Assembly (NCBI RefSeq): GCF_021043365.1
Contig: NZ_JAJNDU010000003.1
Coordinates: 1-64,000 of the forward strand
Direction of reading: 5' to 3'
Source of the DNA: Sphingomonas sp. IC-11
GTDB lineage: Bacteria; Pseudomonadota; Alphaproteobacteria; Sphingomonadales; Sphingomonadaceae
Length of the DNA stretch: 64,000 nucleotides
Below the pieces are notes generated by a model. It had not been told where the DNA came from. It saw only the letters and a list, made by a program, of their open reading frames with translations, and did no database searches. Made by a program: the position numbers and the translations under genes. Shown here piece after piece: positions 42,129 through 51,327 of the stretch (position 1 is its first letter; the number at the start of each line of letters is the position of its first letter).

Positions 42129-42431
42129 TCAGGCGGTGCGTGTGCCGGTCAGCGGGAAGCTGCCAAACGCGCCGGCGCCGACGGTGCCCGTCACGGTGTC
42201 GCCATCGATGGTGACGTTCATGTCCAGCGTCATTGGCATCGGCACGGTCATCTGCTGCTTCCAGGTCAGCGTGTTGCCGTTTACTTCGCCCGACACGTCC
42301 GCCGATCCCATGGCGCCCGAATTGGTGCCGGTGAAGCTATTGCCGTCGCTCTTTACGGTCAGCGTCGACTTCTGGTCGCCCAGCGGGGACTTAACCGTGA
42401 CGTCGTAGGTACCGTCAACTCCAGCCATCAT
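42129..42431 (-). CDS. Hypothetical beta-rich 100-residue protein
   Basis: The sequence GVDGTYDVTVKSPLGDQKST and TMTLDMNVTIDGDTVTGTVG-like repeats of short alternating strands suggest a small lipocalin-like or beta-sandwich fold. It has no signal peptide. I recall similar Gly/Thr-rich proteins in sphingomonads but no function. Two possible ATG starts (42431 and 42428) overlap the stop of the M16 peptidase gene, so it is translated from that message. Confidence 0.75.
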   Translation of the reverse strand: MMAGVDGTYDVTVKSPLGDQKSTLTVKSDGNSFTGTNSGAMGSADVSGEVNGNTLTWKQQMTVPMPMTLDMNVTIDGDTVTGTVGAGAFGSFPLTGTRTA

Positions 42432-45283
42432 TCGCTCTCCTCGGGTGCGCCCGTCACGGACGCGGCAGGCATCACCTCAACCGGCAGTCCCAGCGTGTCA
42501 AGCTGAGGCCGGACCGCCTTGGCGTCGCCGATCACCACCCAGATGAAGCGGTTCGGATCGATGACGCTACGGATAGCGCCATTCAGTTGGTCCTTCGTCA
42601 TCGCGCGATAGCGCTGGGTGATGGTGGCGTAATAATCATCCGGCCGGCGGTAGAGGTCGTTGGCCTGCATGGCGCCAAGCACAGCGCCCGACGTCTCAAA
42701 GTCACCGGCCAGCGAACGAGTCGCGCCAGTGATCGTGCGCTGGAATTCCGTATCGGTCATCGGGCGGCTGCTCACGAATGCGCCGATCTCCGTCTTCATG
42801 GCGGCGATGGAAGCACCCGTCTTGTCGGCCTGAACAGGCGCGCGAAGCTGATAGGGGGCCGCCTCCGCATGGCGGGCGAACCCGCCATAAGCCCCATAGG
42901 ACCAGTGCTTGGTTTCGCGCAGGTCCATGTTGATGCGGCCTAGGAAGTCACCGCCCAGCGCGTCATTTGCGGTGATCACCGGCAGCAGATCGTCCGTGCC
43001 ACGCAGACCGGTGCGAAGCACACCGGAAATGCGGGACTGCGGCGAGTTCGGGCGATCCACGAGCACGATCCGCGGCACCGGCATGCTCCGGTCTTCGCGG
43101 AACACCTTGGTGCCCGGCGCCCCCGATCCCTTCCATCCGGCGAGGGCCTGGTCCAGCCCCGCCTTCACTTCGGCCAGCGGACGATCGGAAACCACGAACA
43201 CCTTCGCCTTCTCCGGTCGCAGCCATGCGCGATGAAAGGCAACGAGATCCGCACGCGTCAACGCCGCGACCGCCTTAGCATCCCCGCTGCCCTGGTTCTT
43301 CGCATAAGGGTGCGCCGGGCCATAAAGGATCGGCGGCACGATCCGCTGCTCGATCCCCTCGGGATCGGTCTGCTCCTGCGCGATCTGGGTCAGCATCTGC
43401 GCGCGCACCCGCGGCAACTCGCCCTCCGGGAAGGAAGGCGCGCGCAGCAGATCGACCCAGATGTCCAGCGCAGGGCCGAGATTAGCGCTGGGTGCGCGGA
43501 AGCTGACGGTCGTGCGATCAGCAGACGAGCCAGTGAAGATGTCGAGGCCAAGCCGCTCCTTCGCTTCGGCGAGCTGGATCGAGTTAAGCCGCGCCGTGCC
43601 CTCATCGATCATGGCGAGAGTCATGCTCTGCGTGCCGAGCTTGTCGGCTACGTCGGCTGCCGCACCGGCATCAAAACTGGCCACCATCTGTGTGATCGGC
43701 ACCGTGGCGCGCTGTGCATAGACAAGCTCGACGCCATTCGTGAGCCGTGCGCGCTCCACCTTCGGAAAGGCGAGCGCCCCAACCTCGCCGACGGCCGGCA
43801 TCGGCTCGCGCGTGCCTTTGGCCGGCGTCTCGGGCGCCTTGGTCTGCTCGGCCGGCGGCGGCACCTTCGCTTCCTCGTACGCGTCGCGCTCACCCGGCAC
43901 GACCGTCAGGCTGTAGTTCGGGCGCGACAGCCATTGCTGCGCGGCCGCCTTCACGCTTGCCGGCGTTTGCGCCGCGAGCCCGGCAAGCTGCTTTTTGTAG
44001 AAGCCGGGATCGTTCGAATAAAGCGCGCCTTCGGCCAGCGCGACCGCCTTGCCGCCGAAGCCGCCGACGGCCTCCAGACCGCCGATTCGACGCGAAATGG
44101 TGGTGGTCAGCGTCCGCTGTACTTCGTCCGCTGTGGGCCCGTTGCGGATGAACTCGGCAACTAATTCATCCAGGCGGCGCGAAACGATGGCAGGGTCCAC
44201 GTCCGGGCGCACCAGGGCCTGAATGGTGAAGGTGCCGACCTGCGCGAAGTCCGAATAGCTCGCGCTCACCTGAACGGCGGTCTTGTCACCCTTCACAAGC
44301 GCATTGTCGAAGCGCGAACTGGCGAGCCCACCTAAGACGGATGCCGCCACCTCCAGCGCCGGCGCGACGGGATCATTGAGGCCCGGGACCGGCCAGCTCT
44401 TCACCACCAGCGGAGCGGCCACCCGGTCCTTCATCACCTCGCTTCGCGCTTGTGCCAGCACCGGCACTGTCGCCTGCGGCGCAACGCTCTTCGGGCCCGG
44501 CTTGATCGCGCCGAAATACTTCTCGGTCAGCCGCCGCGCCGTGGGCACGTCAATGTCACCGGCCAGCACCAGCACGGCGTTGTTCGGCCCGTAATGGTCG
44601 CGGAACCATTCCTTCACGTCCTGAAGGCTGGCGCGATCGAGGTCCGCCATCGAGCCGATCGTGCTGTGCCCATAAGGGTGGCCATCGGGGAACACCCCCT
44701 CGATCAGCTTGTAGCTGACCAGCCCGTACGGTTGGTTGTCGCCTTCCCGCTTCTCGTTCTGAACCACGCCGCGCTGTTCATCCAGCACCGCCTGGGAAAT
44801 GGCGCCGGTGAGCCAGCCCATGCGGTCGCTTTCGAGATACAGCGCCTGTTCCAGCGCCGCGGTGGGCACGGTTTCGAAGTAATTGGTGCGGTCGAAATAG
44901 GTGGTGCCGTTCAGGTCCGTGGCGCCCACCTGTTTCAGCGGTTCGAAAAAGTCGCCCGGCGCATTCTCGCTGCCGTTGAACATCAGATGCTCGAACAGAT
45001 GAGCGAAGCCGGTTTTGCCCTCCGGTTCATGCTTGGAGCCGACGTCATACCAGACGGACACTGCCACCACCGGCGCCTTGCGATCCGTGTGGACGACGAC
45101 ACGCAGGCCGTTCTTCAGCGTGAACTGCTCGAAAGGAATGTCGATCGCCTTGACCAGGTCGGAAACCGGCGCAGGCTTGGCAACGGGAGCGGCAGTGGAT
45201 GCGGAGGGGGCAGATTGGGCCAGGGCGGACGGGACAAGAGCAACGGCCGCGACGCTTGCAGCCAGTGAGATCGACAGACGCAA
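42428..45283 (-). CDS. M16 family zinc metallopeptidase, exported, two-module
   Basis: A 951-residue pitrilysin-type peptidase. A signal peptide ends ALA-QS at about residue 22. The first M16 module has the inverted zinc motif HLFEH (His95, Glu98, His99) in TGFAHLFEHLMFNGSENAPG, with the further Glu in VLDEQRGVVQNEKREG. A second M16 module (from about 500, VERARLTNGVELVYAQRATV) lacks the HxxEH motif and is the usual inactive half. Such enzymes degrade peptides in the periplasm. The gene lies 114 bp from the divergent MarR gene and is followed by an overlapping small gene. Confidence 0.93.
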   Translation of the reverse strand: MRLSISLAASVAAVALVPSALAQSAPSASTAAPVAKPAPVSDLVKAIDIPFEQFTLKNGLRVVVHTDRKAPVVAVSVWYDVGSKHEPEGKTGFAHLFEHLMFNGSENAPGDFFEPLKQVGATDLNGTTYFDRTNYFETVPTAALEQALYLESDRMGWLTGAISQAVLDEQRGVVQNEKREGDNQPYGLVSYKLIEGVFPDGHPYGHSTIGSMADLDRASLQDVKEWFRDHYGPNNAVLVLAGDIDVPTARRLTEKYFGAIKPGPKSVAPQATVPVLAQARSEVMKDRVAAPLVVKSWPVPGLNDPVAPALEVAASVLGGLASSRFDNALVKGDKTAVQVSASYSDFAQVGTFTIQALVRPDVDPAIVSRRLDELVAEFIRNGPTADEVQRTLTTTISRRIGGLEAVGGFGGKAVALAEGALYSNDPGFYKKQLAGLAAQTPASVKAAAQQWLSRPNYSLTVVPGERDAYEEAKVPPPAEQTKAPETPAKGTREPMPAVGEVGALAFPKVERARLTNGVELVYAQRATVPITQMVASFDAGAAADVADKLGTQSMTLAMIDEGTARLNSIQLAEAKERLGLDIFTGSSADRTTVSFRAPSANLGPALDIWVDLLRAPSFPEGELPRVRAQMLTQIAQEQTDPEGIEQRIVPPILYGPAHPYAKNQGSGDAKAVAALTRADLVAFHRAWLRPEKAKVFVVSDRPLAEVKAGLDQALAGWKGSGAPGTKVFREDRSMPVPRIVLVDRPNSPQSRISGVLRTGLRGTDDLLPVITANDALGGDFLGRINMDLRETKHWSYGAYGGFARHAEAAPYQLRAPVQADKTGASIAAMKTEIGAFVSSRPMTDTEFQRTITGATRSLAGDFETSGAVLGAMQANDLYRRPDDYYATITQRYRAMTKDQLNGAIRSVIDPNRFIWVVIGDAKAVRPQLDTLGLPVEVMPAASVTGAPEESE

Positions 45284-45373
45284 ATCGGGGACTCCTCAAG
45301 GACATGGCAGCCTAGTCGCCGGTCGCAGCGCTGGGAAGCCGGCAACATTTCGTCACAATGCATTGACTGCCTC

Positions 45374-45393
45374 GGCAACCATTGCCTAAGCAA
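45374..45393 (+). promoter_or_regulatory. Overlapping palindromes upstream of the MarR gene, likely operator
   Basis: GGCAA-CCA-TTGCC (45374-45386) overlaps TTGC-CTAA-GCAA (45382-45393), which ends only 4 nt before the MarR start codon. A TTGACT hexamer lies just upstream at 45363-45368. Such nested palindromes at the start of a marR-efflux operon fit autorepression by the MarR protein. Confidence 0.5.
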
Positions 45394-45397
45394 CGAT

Positions 45398-45874
45398 ATG
45401 ACGTTCACCGACTCGACCTTCTATCCGGATACGTCACCCGGCTATCTTGTTCGGCTGATCCACCAGATGAACGTCGCAGCGATTGATCGCACCCTTGCGG
45501 ATGATGACCTGACTGCCACGCAATGGACCACCCTGGTGTCGCTGCATTTCGGCCATGCCGACACGTGCATCGGCCTCGCCCGCAAGCTCGGCCACGACAA
45601 GGGCGCGATGACCCGGCTGATTGACCAGATGGAGGCCAAGGGCTGGCTCTCGCGACAGCGCGATGACGAGGATCGCCGCGTGATCCGCCTCACGCTGACG
45701 GAAGCCGGCACGCAAAAGGCGGTCGCCGCGAAGCGCAAGGTGATCGCCTGCTGGAACGGCATGCTCGCGGGCTGGAGCGATGCCGAGGTCGCCGACCTGA
45801 TCGCCACCCTGCAACGGCTGCGCCGCACGATGGAGGAAAAGATGGCGGAGGAGAGCGACCCGTGCGCTGCATAG
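45398..45874 (+). CDS. MarR family transcriptional regulator of efflux operon
   Basis: A 158-residue MarR winged-helix protein. LTATQWTTLVSLHFGHADTC, LARKLGHDKGAMTRLIDQME (recognition helix) and AKGWLSRQRDDEDRRVIRLT (wing) are the canonical segments. It is first in a four-gene run with an outer membrane factor, a membrane fusion protein and an EmrB pump, and presumably represses them until a phenolic-type ligand binds. Its stop overlaps the start of the next gene. Confidence 0.92.
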   Translation: MTFTDSTFYPDTSPGYLVRLIHQMNVAAIDRTLADDDLTATQWTTLVSLHFGHADTCIGLARKLGHDKGAMTRLIDQMEAKGWLSRQRDDEDRRVIRLTLTEAGTQKAVAAKRKVIACWNGMLAGWSDAEVADLIATLQRLRRTMEEKMAEESDPCAA

Positions 45875-47301
45875 AGCTGATGCCTCGTCATTTCCTGGCA
45901 CGCGGCGTCGGCACCACCGCGCTCGTCGCGCTGCTCGCCGCCTGCACCCCGCCGGACACCGCGCCGCAGTTGAGCCAGCGCGCGCCGGCCGACCTTGGCC
46001 TCACCGGCGCGCCGATGCCGTCGATCGATCCTAGCTGGTGGACGGCGTTCGGTGATCCGCAACTCGATCGCATCGTGGCCGACGCGCTGGCCGGCAGCCC
46101 CGATCTCGACGCCGCGCTCGCCCGCGTCCGCCAGGCACAGGCCGTGCTTGGTCGCCGCGAGGCCGAAACCGGGCCGGATATCTCCGCAGACGCCAATGCA
46201 CAGGCCGCGCGTCTCTCCGGCCGCTACACCATTCCCCCGCCCTTTGGCGGCAGCGTGCGCTTCCTCGGCACCGCGCAGGCGAACCTGTCGTGGAACCTCG
46301 ACCTGTTCGGCCGCCAGCGCGCCGCGATCGAAGGCGCCCGTGCCTCGCTCGCCGCCGCCAGCTACGATGTCGACGCCGCGCGGCTGATGCTCGCCGGCTC
46401 GATCGTCTCCACCTATGCCGAGGTCGCCCGCGCCGAGCGCGTCGCCGGCATCGCCCGCCAGACCATCGCGACGCGCGAGCGCGCCGTGCGCCTCGTCAAC
46501 ACGCGCGTGCAGAACCGCCTCGCCAGCGAGCTCGACGTGCAGGCGGCGACCACCCTGCTCGCCCAGGCCCGCGTCGCGCTGACCCGGGCGGAAGCCGCGC
46601 GCGTCATCGCGGTCGACGCGCTTGCCGCGCTCGTCGGCCGCGGATCGGATTATGCCGCGGGCATCGGCGTGACGCGGCTGGCCCCGCCGACCAGCCTTGC
46701 CCTCCCCACCAGCATCCCGGCGGATCTCCTTGCCCGCCGCGCGGACATCGCCGCCGCCGCTGCGCGGGTCGATGCTGCCGCCGCTGGCCGCCAGGTGGCG
46801 CGCCGCGCTTTTTACCCGAACGTGAACCTCATTGCGCTCGCCGGGCTCCAGGCGGTCGGCATCGGCAACCTCTTCAATGCCGATGCGGGAACGGCGGGTG
46901 CCGGCGGCGCCTTCCATCTTCCGATCTTCGATTCCGGCCGGCTGAAGGCGGATCTCGCCGGCGCCACCGCGCAGGTCGATCTCGCCATCGCCGATTACAA
47001 CCGCACCGTGGTTGGCGCCGTGCGCGAGGCCGCCGACGCGCTCGCCGCGATCCGCGCCAACGCCGCCGAGGCGAACGCCCAGGCCGAAGTCGTCCGCGGC
47101 TTCACCGAGACCAACCGGCTGAACGCCGTGCGGATCAACGCCGGGCTCGAATCGCGCCTGACCGGCATCGACACCGACATTCGCCTTCTCGACGCGCAGC
47201 TTGCCTCCGCCACCCTCGCCGTCGACGCGCTCGCCGCCCGTGCCCGGCTTGCGCAGGCGTTGGGCGGCGGCTTCGATCCCTCCCGGAACCCTGCATCATG
47301 A
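45862..47301 (+). CDS. NodT-family outer membrane efflux lipoprotein
   Basis: TolC/OprM-type outer membrane factor of 479 residues. The lipobox LVALLAAC in the signal indicates an N-terminally acylated lipoprotein. The mature part has SWWTAFGDPQLDRIVADALA and LSWNLDLFGRQRAAIEGARA, hallmarks of the NodT group, and the second structural repeat has GAGGAFHLPIFDSGRLKADL. It forms the outer exit duct of a tripartite pump. GTG 45862 is used because GGAGAG lies 6 nt upstream, although ATG 45880 is possible. It overlaps the EmrA-type gene by 4 bp (ATGA). Confidence 0.92.
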   Translation: MRCIELMPRHFLARGVGTTALVALLAACTPPDTAPQLSQRAPADLGLTGAPMPSIDPSWWTAFGDPQLDRIVADALAGSPDLDAALARVRQAQAVLGRREAETGPDISADANAQAARLSGRYTIPPPFGGSVRFLGTAQANLSWNLDLFGRQRAAIEGARASLAAASYDVDAARLMLAGSIVSTYAEVARAERVAGIARQTIATRERAVRLVNTRVQNRLASELDVQAATTLLAQARVALTRAEAARVIAVDALAALVGRGSDYAAGIGVTRLAPPTSLALPTSIPADLLARRADIAAAAARVDAAAAGRQVARRAFYPNVNLIALAGLQAVGIGNLFNADAGTAGAGGAFHLPIFDSGRLKADLAGATAQVDLAIADYNRTVVGAVREAADALAAIRANAAEANAQAEVVRGFTETNRLNAVRINAGLESRLTGIDTDIRLLDAQLASATLAVDALAARARLAQALGGGFDPSRNPAS

Positions 47302-48452
47302 GCGATACCGCCGTTCCTGCCCCCCCGCCCGCCGGCCGCCCGGCGCTTCGCCGCCGGCTGCTGCTGGGGCTGGCGATCGTCGTCATCGCGGCGCTCGCCA
47401 TCTGGGCGGTGTTCCACTTCCTGCTCGCCCCGCCGGCGGAGGAAACCGATGACGCCTATGTCGCCGGCGACGTGGTGGCGATCACCGCCCGTGATCCGGG
47501 CACGATCATCGCCATCCATGCCGACAACACGCAGGCGGTGAAGGCCGGCCAGCCGCTGATCGATCTCGATCCGCTGACCGCCGACGTGAACCTCGCTGCC
47601 GCGGAGGCCGAGCTTGCCCGCGCGGTGCGCGGCACCCGCGCCGATTTCTCCCGCGTCAGCGAAGCGAACGCCGCCGTCGTCCAGGCCGAGGCGCAGCTCG
47701 CCGCCGCGCAGGGCGATTACGCCCGCCGCCGCGGCGCCGCCGACGAAGGCGCGGTCTCAGGCGAGGAACTGAGCCACGCGGCCGATCAGGTGAAGGTCGC
47801 GCGCGCCGCGCTGAACCTAGCGCGCAGCCGCCGCACCCAGGCGCAGAGCACCGTCGCCGGCACGGCGGTCGGCACCAACCCCGCCGTCCTTTCCGCCATC
47901 GCCAATTATCGCCGCGCTGCCATCGTGCGCAGCCACATGCACATCGTCGCGCCGATCGACGGCGTCGTGGCGCAGCGCAATGCGCAGGTCGGCCAGCAGA
48001 TCGCCGCCGGCACGCCGCTGATGGCGGTCGTCCCGCTGCAGCGTCTGTGGGTGGATGCGAACTTCCGTGAAACGCAGCTGAAGGACATTCGCATCGGCCA
48101 GCCTGCAACGGTGGTGGCGGACGCTTATGGTGACGATGTGGTCTATCACGGCCGCGTCGTCGGTCTGGCGGCGGGCAGCGGCAATGCCTTTGCGCTTCTT
48201 CCGCCGCAGAACGCCAGCGGCAACTGGATCAAGATCGTGCAGCGCGTGCCGGTGCGGATCATGCTGGATCCCAAGGATCTGAAGGCGAACCCGCTGCGCG
48301 TCGGCCTGTCGGTATTCGCCACGGTGGACACCGCGAACACCAGCGGCCCGCGCCTCGCCGCGCCCGCCGCCCAGCCCTATCGGGGCAATGTCGCCGAGGC
48401 CGATCCCGCCGTCGAGGCAAAGATCGCCCAGATCATCGCGGCGAACCGCTGA
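47298..48452 (+). CDS. emrA: EmrA-type membrane fusion protein (HlyD family)
   Basis: Periplasmic adaptor of 384 residues. One N-terminal transmembrane helix (about 22-45, LLLGLAIVVIAALAIWAVFH) is followed by ETDDAYVAGDVVAITARDPG, the EmrA/HlyD signature. A coiled-coil hairpin covers about 90-190. LWVDANFRETQLKDIRIGQP and GLAAGSGNAFALLPPQNASG, continuing NWIKIVQRVPVRI, are highly characteristic of EmrA. It bridges the EmrB pump and the NodT channel. The start overlaps the NodT stop. Confidence 0.93.
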   Translation: MSDTAVPAPPPAGRPALRRRLLLGLAIVVIAALAIWAVFHFLLAPPAEETDDAYVAGDVVAITARDPGTIIAIHADNTQAVKAGQPLIDLDPLTADVNLAAAEAELARAVRGTRADFSRVSEANAAVVQAEAQLAAAQGDYARRRGAADEGAVSGEELSHAADQVKVARAALNLARSRRTQAQSTVAGTAVGTNPAVLSAIANYRRAAIVRSHMHIVAPIDGVVAQRNAQVGQQIAAGTPLMAVVPLQRLWVDANFRETQLKDIRIGQPATVVADAYGDDVVYHGRVVGLAAGSGNAFALLPPQNASGNWIKIVQRVPVRIMLDPKDLKANPLRVGLSVFATVDTANTSGPRLAAPAAQPYRGNVAEADPAVEAKIAQIIAANR

Positions 48453-48517
48453 TCCGATGGCGCGCGCGCACCCTGCCGCCCCTTCACTGATCGCCGCCCC
48501 GGTGACGGCGCGCGTGC

Positions 48518-50095
48518 ATGGCTAGCGCGGCCGCGCCCGCCGGCACCCGCCCGGGCAGCCCGCCTGCGCAGCCGGTGCCGCTCTCCGGTGCGCGGCTCGG
48601 GCTCGTCGCCTTTGCGCTGGCGCTCGGCACGTTCATGATGGTGCTCGATACCACCATCGCCAACGTCTCCCTGCCCACCATCGCCGGCAACCTCGGCGTC
48701 AGTGCCGACAATTCGACCTGGATCGTCACGGCGTTCGCGGTCGCCAACGGCATTTCCGTGCCGTTGACCGGCTGGCTGATGCGCCGCTTCGGCGTGGTGC
48801 GCACCTTCTGCACCTCGCTCGCGCTGTTCACGGTAGCCTCCTTCCTGTGCGGCATCGCGTGGAGCCTGCCGTCGCTCATCATCTTCCGCGTGCTGCAGGG
48901 TGCCGTTTCGGGCCCGATGATGCCGGGCAGCCAGGCGCTGCTGATCTCGGTCTTCCCGCCGGAAAAGCGCGCCACCGCGCTCGGCATCTGGTCGATGACC
49001 ACGCTGGTCGCGCCGATCATGGGGCCGATCCTGGGCGGCTACATCTCCGATAATTACCATTGGAGCTGGATCTTCCTGATCAACGTGCCCTTCGGCATCT
49101 TCACCATCGCGATCTGCTGGTCGAACCTGAAGAACCGCGAGACGCCGACCGCCAAGGTACCGATCGACACGATCGGCCTGGTGCTTCTGGTGTTGTGGGT
49201 CGGCTGCCTTCAGGTGATGCTTGATCTCGGCAAGAACGCCGACTGGTTCAACGATCCGATGATCGTTGTGCTGACGGTGGTCGCCGGCGTCGGCTTCGTC
49301 GCGTGGCTGATCTGGGAGCTGACCGACGCGAACCCGATCGTCGACCTGTCACTGTTCACCAACCGCAATTTCGCGATCGGCAATCTTGCCTTCTGCCTTG
49401 GCTATGCGGTGTTCTTCGCCAACATCCTGCTGCTGCCGCTCTGGCTGCAGACCCAGCTTGGTTATACCGCCACCTGGGCCGGACTGGTCGCCGCGCCCAG
49501 CGGCATCGTCGCGGTGCTGCTCACGCCGCTTAGCGCCCGCCTGTCAGGCAAGATCGACGCGCGGATCCTCGCCAGCATCGCCTTTGTCGCCTTTGCGATC
49601 AGCTATTGGATGCGCTCGGGCTATACGACCTATGCCGGCTTCTGGGATTTCGTCCTGCCGCTGCTGGTGCAGGGTGTTGCCATGTCGACCTTCTTCCTGG
49701 CGATGCTGACCATCTCGCTCGATCGCATCCCGCCGGAACGGATTCCCTCGGCGACGGGGCTCTCCAACTTCACCCGCATCGTTGCCGGCGCCTTCGCCGC
49801 CTCGATGATCACCACCGCTTGGGATCGGCGCGAGGCGCTGCACCAGGGCCGCCTGTCGGAAGCGATCGGCAATGGCGTGCCCTATCAGATGGCGAGCGAG
49901 GGGCTGATGAACCTCGGCATGAACGCGACGCAGGCGGCCGCTGTGATCACGCGGCAGATGGTCGGCCAGGCGTACCTCCTTGCCTCCACCGATCTCTTCC
50001 GCCTCTCCGCGTGGCTCAGTGCCGGCCTGCTGATCATCGTCTGGTTCTGCCGGCGCCCGTCGGCCAACGGCGCAGGACCAGTCGCCGCCGACTGA
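48518..50095 (+). CDS. emrB: EmrB/QacA family drug:H+ antiporter (DHA2, 14 TM)
   Basis: Inner-membrane pump of 525 residues. ALALGTFMMVLDTTIANVSL, NSTWIVTAFAVANGISVPLT, GWLMRRFGVVR and GAVSGPMMPGSQALL are conserved DHA2 motifs, including motif A and motif C regions. Fourteen hydrophobic segments can be counted. It exports hydrophobic drugs or phenolics using proton motive force with the EmrA-type and NodT-type partners encoded just upstream. It starts 65 bp after emrA. Confidence 0.93.
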   Translation: MASAAAPAGTRPGSPPAQPVPLSGARLGLVAFALALGTFMMVLDTTIANVSLPTIAGNLGVSADNSTWIVTAFAVANGISVPLTGWLMRRFGVVRTFCTSLALFTVASFLCGIAWSLPSLIIFRVLQGAVSGPMMPGSQALLISVFPPEKRATALGIWSMTTLVAPIMGPILGGYISDNYHWSWIFLINVPFGIFTIAICWSNLKNRETPTAKVPIDTIGLVLLVLWVGCLQVMLDLGKNADWFNDPMIVVLTVVAGVGFVAWLIWELTDANPIVDLSLFTNRNFAIGNLAFCLGYAVFFANILLLPLWLQTQLGYTATWAGLVAAPSGIVAVLLTPLSARLSGKIDARILASIAFVAFAISYWMRSGYTTYAGFWDFVLPLLVQGVAMSTFFLAMLTISLDRIPPERIPSATGLSNFTRIVAGAFAASMITTAWDRREALHQGRLSEAIGNGVPYQMASEGLMNLGMNATQAAAVITRQMVGQAYLLASTDLFRLSAWLSAGLLIIVWFCRRPSANGAGPVAAD

Positions 50096-50157
50096 GCCTT
50101 GCGTCCTCCCCCGCACCAATTCATAGCGCGTTCCAAGAATAAAAACGGGAGAGGGCC

Positions 50158-51288
50158 ATGGATCTTTCGCTCAGCGACGAGCAGGCGATGCTCCGCGACA
50201 CGCTGACGCGCTATCTGGCGCAGCATTTCGCCTTCGATCCGCACCGCCCGCGTGACGGCAAGGCGCTATGGCGCGCGCTCGGCCAGGATCTCGGCGTGCT
50301 CGGCGCGACGCTCCCGGCGGAGGCCGGCGGCCTTGGCGGCGGGGCGGTGGAAGCGATGGTCGTCGCCGACGCGCTGGGCGAGGCGCTTGCTCCCATCCCC
50401 TATATCGACGGCGTGGTGATTGCCGGCAGCCTGCTTCAGGCAGCGGGCGGTGAGCGCGCCGCTGCCCTCCTGCCGCAGATCGCCGATGGCAGCACGCGCG
50501 CCGTGCTCGCCGCCGGGGAAGCCGACAGCCGCCAGGCGCTCGAAGCCGTGACAACGAAGGCGGAAAAGAGCGGCAACGGCTGGGTGCTGACCGGCGAAAA
50601 GATCGTCGTCGCGGGCGCGCCGGATGCCGACTGGCTGCTCGTCACCGCGCGCACGTCGGGCGCCCCGCGCGACGTGCGCGGCGTGTCACTGTTCCTCGTG
50701 CCGGCGGATGCGGCCGGCGTGTCGCGCCACGATTATCGCCTGATCGACGGGCTTCCCGCGGCCGACATCACGCTCGCCGGCGTGTCGCTGCCGGCCGATG
50801 CGCTGCTGGGCGAGGAGGGCGCCGCCCTCCCGCTGCTGGAACGCGCGCGGGACGCCGGCATTGCCGCGCTCTGCGCCGAGGCAGCCGGCCTTGCCCGCAA
50901 GATGCTTGGTGACACGGTCGCCTACACCAAGGAGCGCAAGCAGTTCGGCCAGCCGCTCGCCAGCTTCCAGGCGCTGCAGCACCGCATGGTCGACATGTTC
51001 ATCGCTGCCGAACAGGCGACCTCGGCTGCCTATCTCGCCGCGCTGAACGTGGATGCGGCGGCTAATGTGCGCGCCCGCGCGATCGCCGCTGCCAAGGCTA
51101 CCGTCGCCGATGCGATCCGCTTCATCGGCCAGAATGCCGTCCAGCTGCACGGCGCCATGGGGATGACCGACGAGCTTGCCGTCGGCCATTATTTCCGCCG
51201 CGCTACGGCAATCGAGCAGCAGTTCGGCGCCGCCGACCACCATCTGAAGCGCTACGCCGCGCTGATGCGCGCCGAGCTGGTGATCTGA
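50158..51288 (+). CDS. Acyl-CoA dehydrogenase family protein
   Basis: A 376-residue acyl-CoA dehydrogenase. MDLSLSDEQAMLRDTLTRYL begins the helical N domain, and DNA-damage-type (AidB) features are absent. TKERKQFGQPLASFQALQHR and FIGQNAVQLHGAMGMTDELA are the C-domain signatures. The loop normally containing the catalytic Glu reads TAIEQQFGAADHHLKRY, so the base is not obvious. This divergent group often forms heteromeric pairs for sterol or branched substrates, but no partner is adjacent. The start follows GGGAGAGG. Confidence 0.88.
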   Translation: MDLSLSDEQAMLRDTLTRYLAQHFAFDPHRPRDGKALWRALGQDLGVLGATLPAEAGGLGGGAVEAMVVADALGEALAPIPYIDGVVIAGSLLQAAGGERAAALLPQIADGSTRAVLAAGEADSRQALEAVTTKAEKSGNGWVLTGEKIVVAGAPDADWLLVTARTSGAPRDVRGVSLFLVPADAAGVSRHDYRLIDGLPAADITLAGVSLPADALLGEEGAALPLLERARDAGIAALCAEAAGLARKMLGDTVAYTKERKQFGQPLASFQALQHRMVDMFIAAEQATSAAYLAALNVDAAANVRARAIAAAKATVADAIRFIGQNAVQLHGAMGMTDELAVGHYFRRATAIEQQFGAADHHLKRYAALMRAELVI

Positions 51289-51291
51289 GAA

Positions 51292-51320
51292 GGCCCCCTC
51301 CGCACGGCGCGGAAGGGACC
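51292..51320. terminator. Hairpin between convergent acyl-CoA dehydrogenase and hslU genes
   Basis: GGCCCCCTCCGC (51292-51303), loop ACGGC, GCGGAAGGGACC (51309-51320) gives 10 of 12 paired positions between convergent genes, so it may terminate both. No clear U-tract. Confidence 0.5.
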
Positions 51321-51327
51321 TCTCGCG

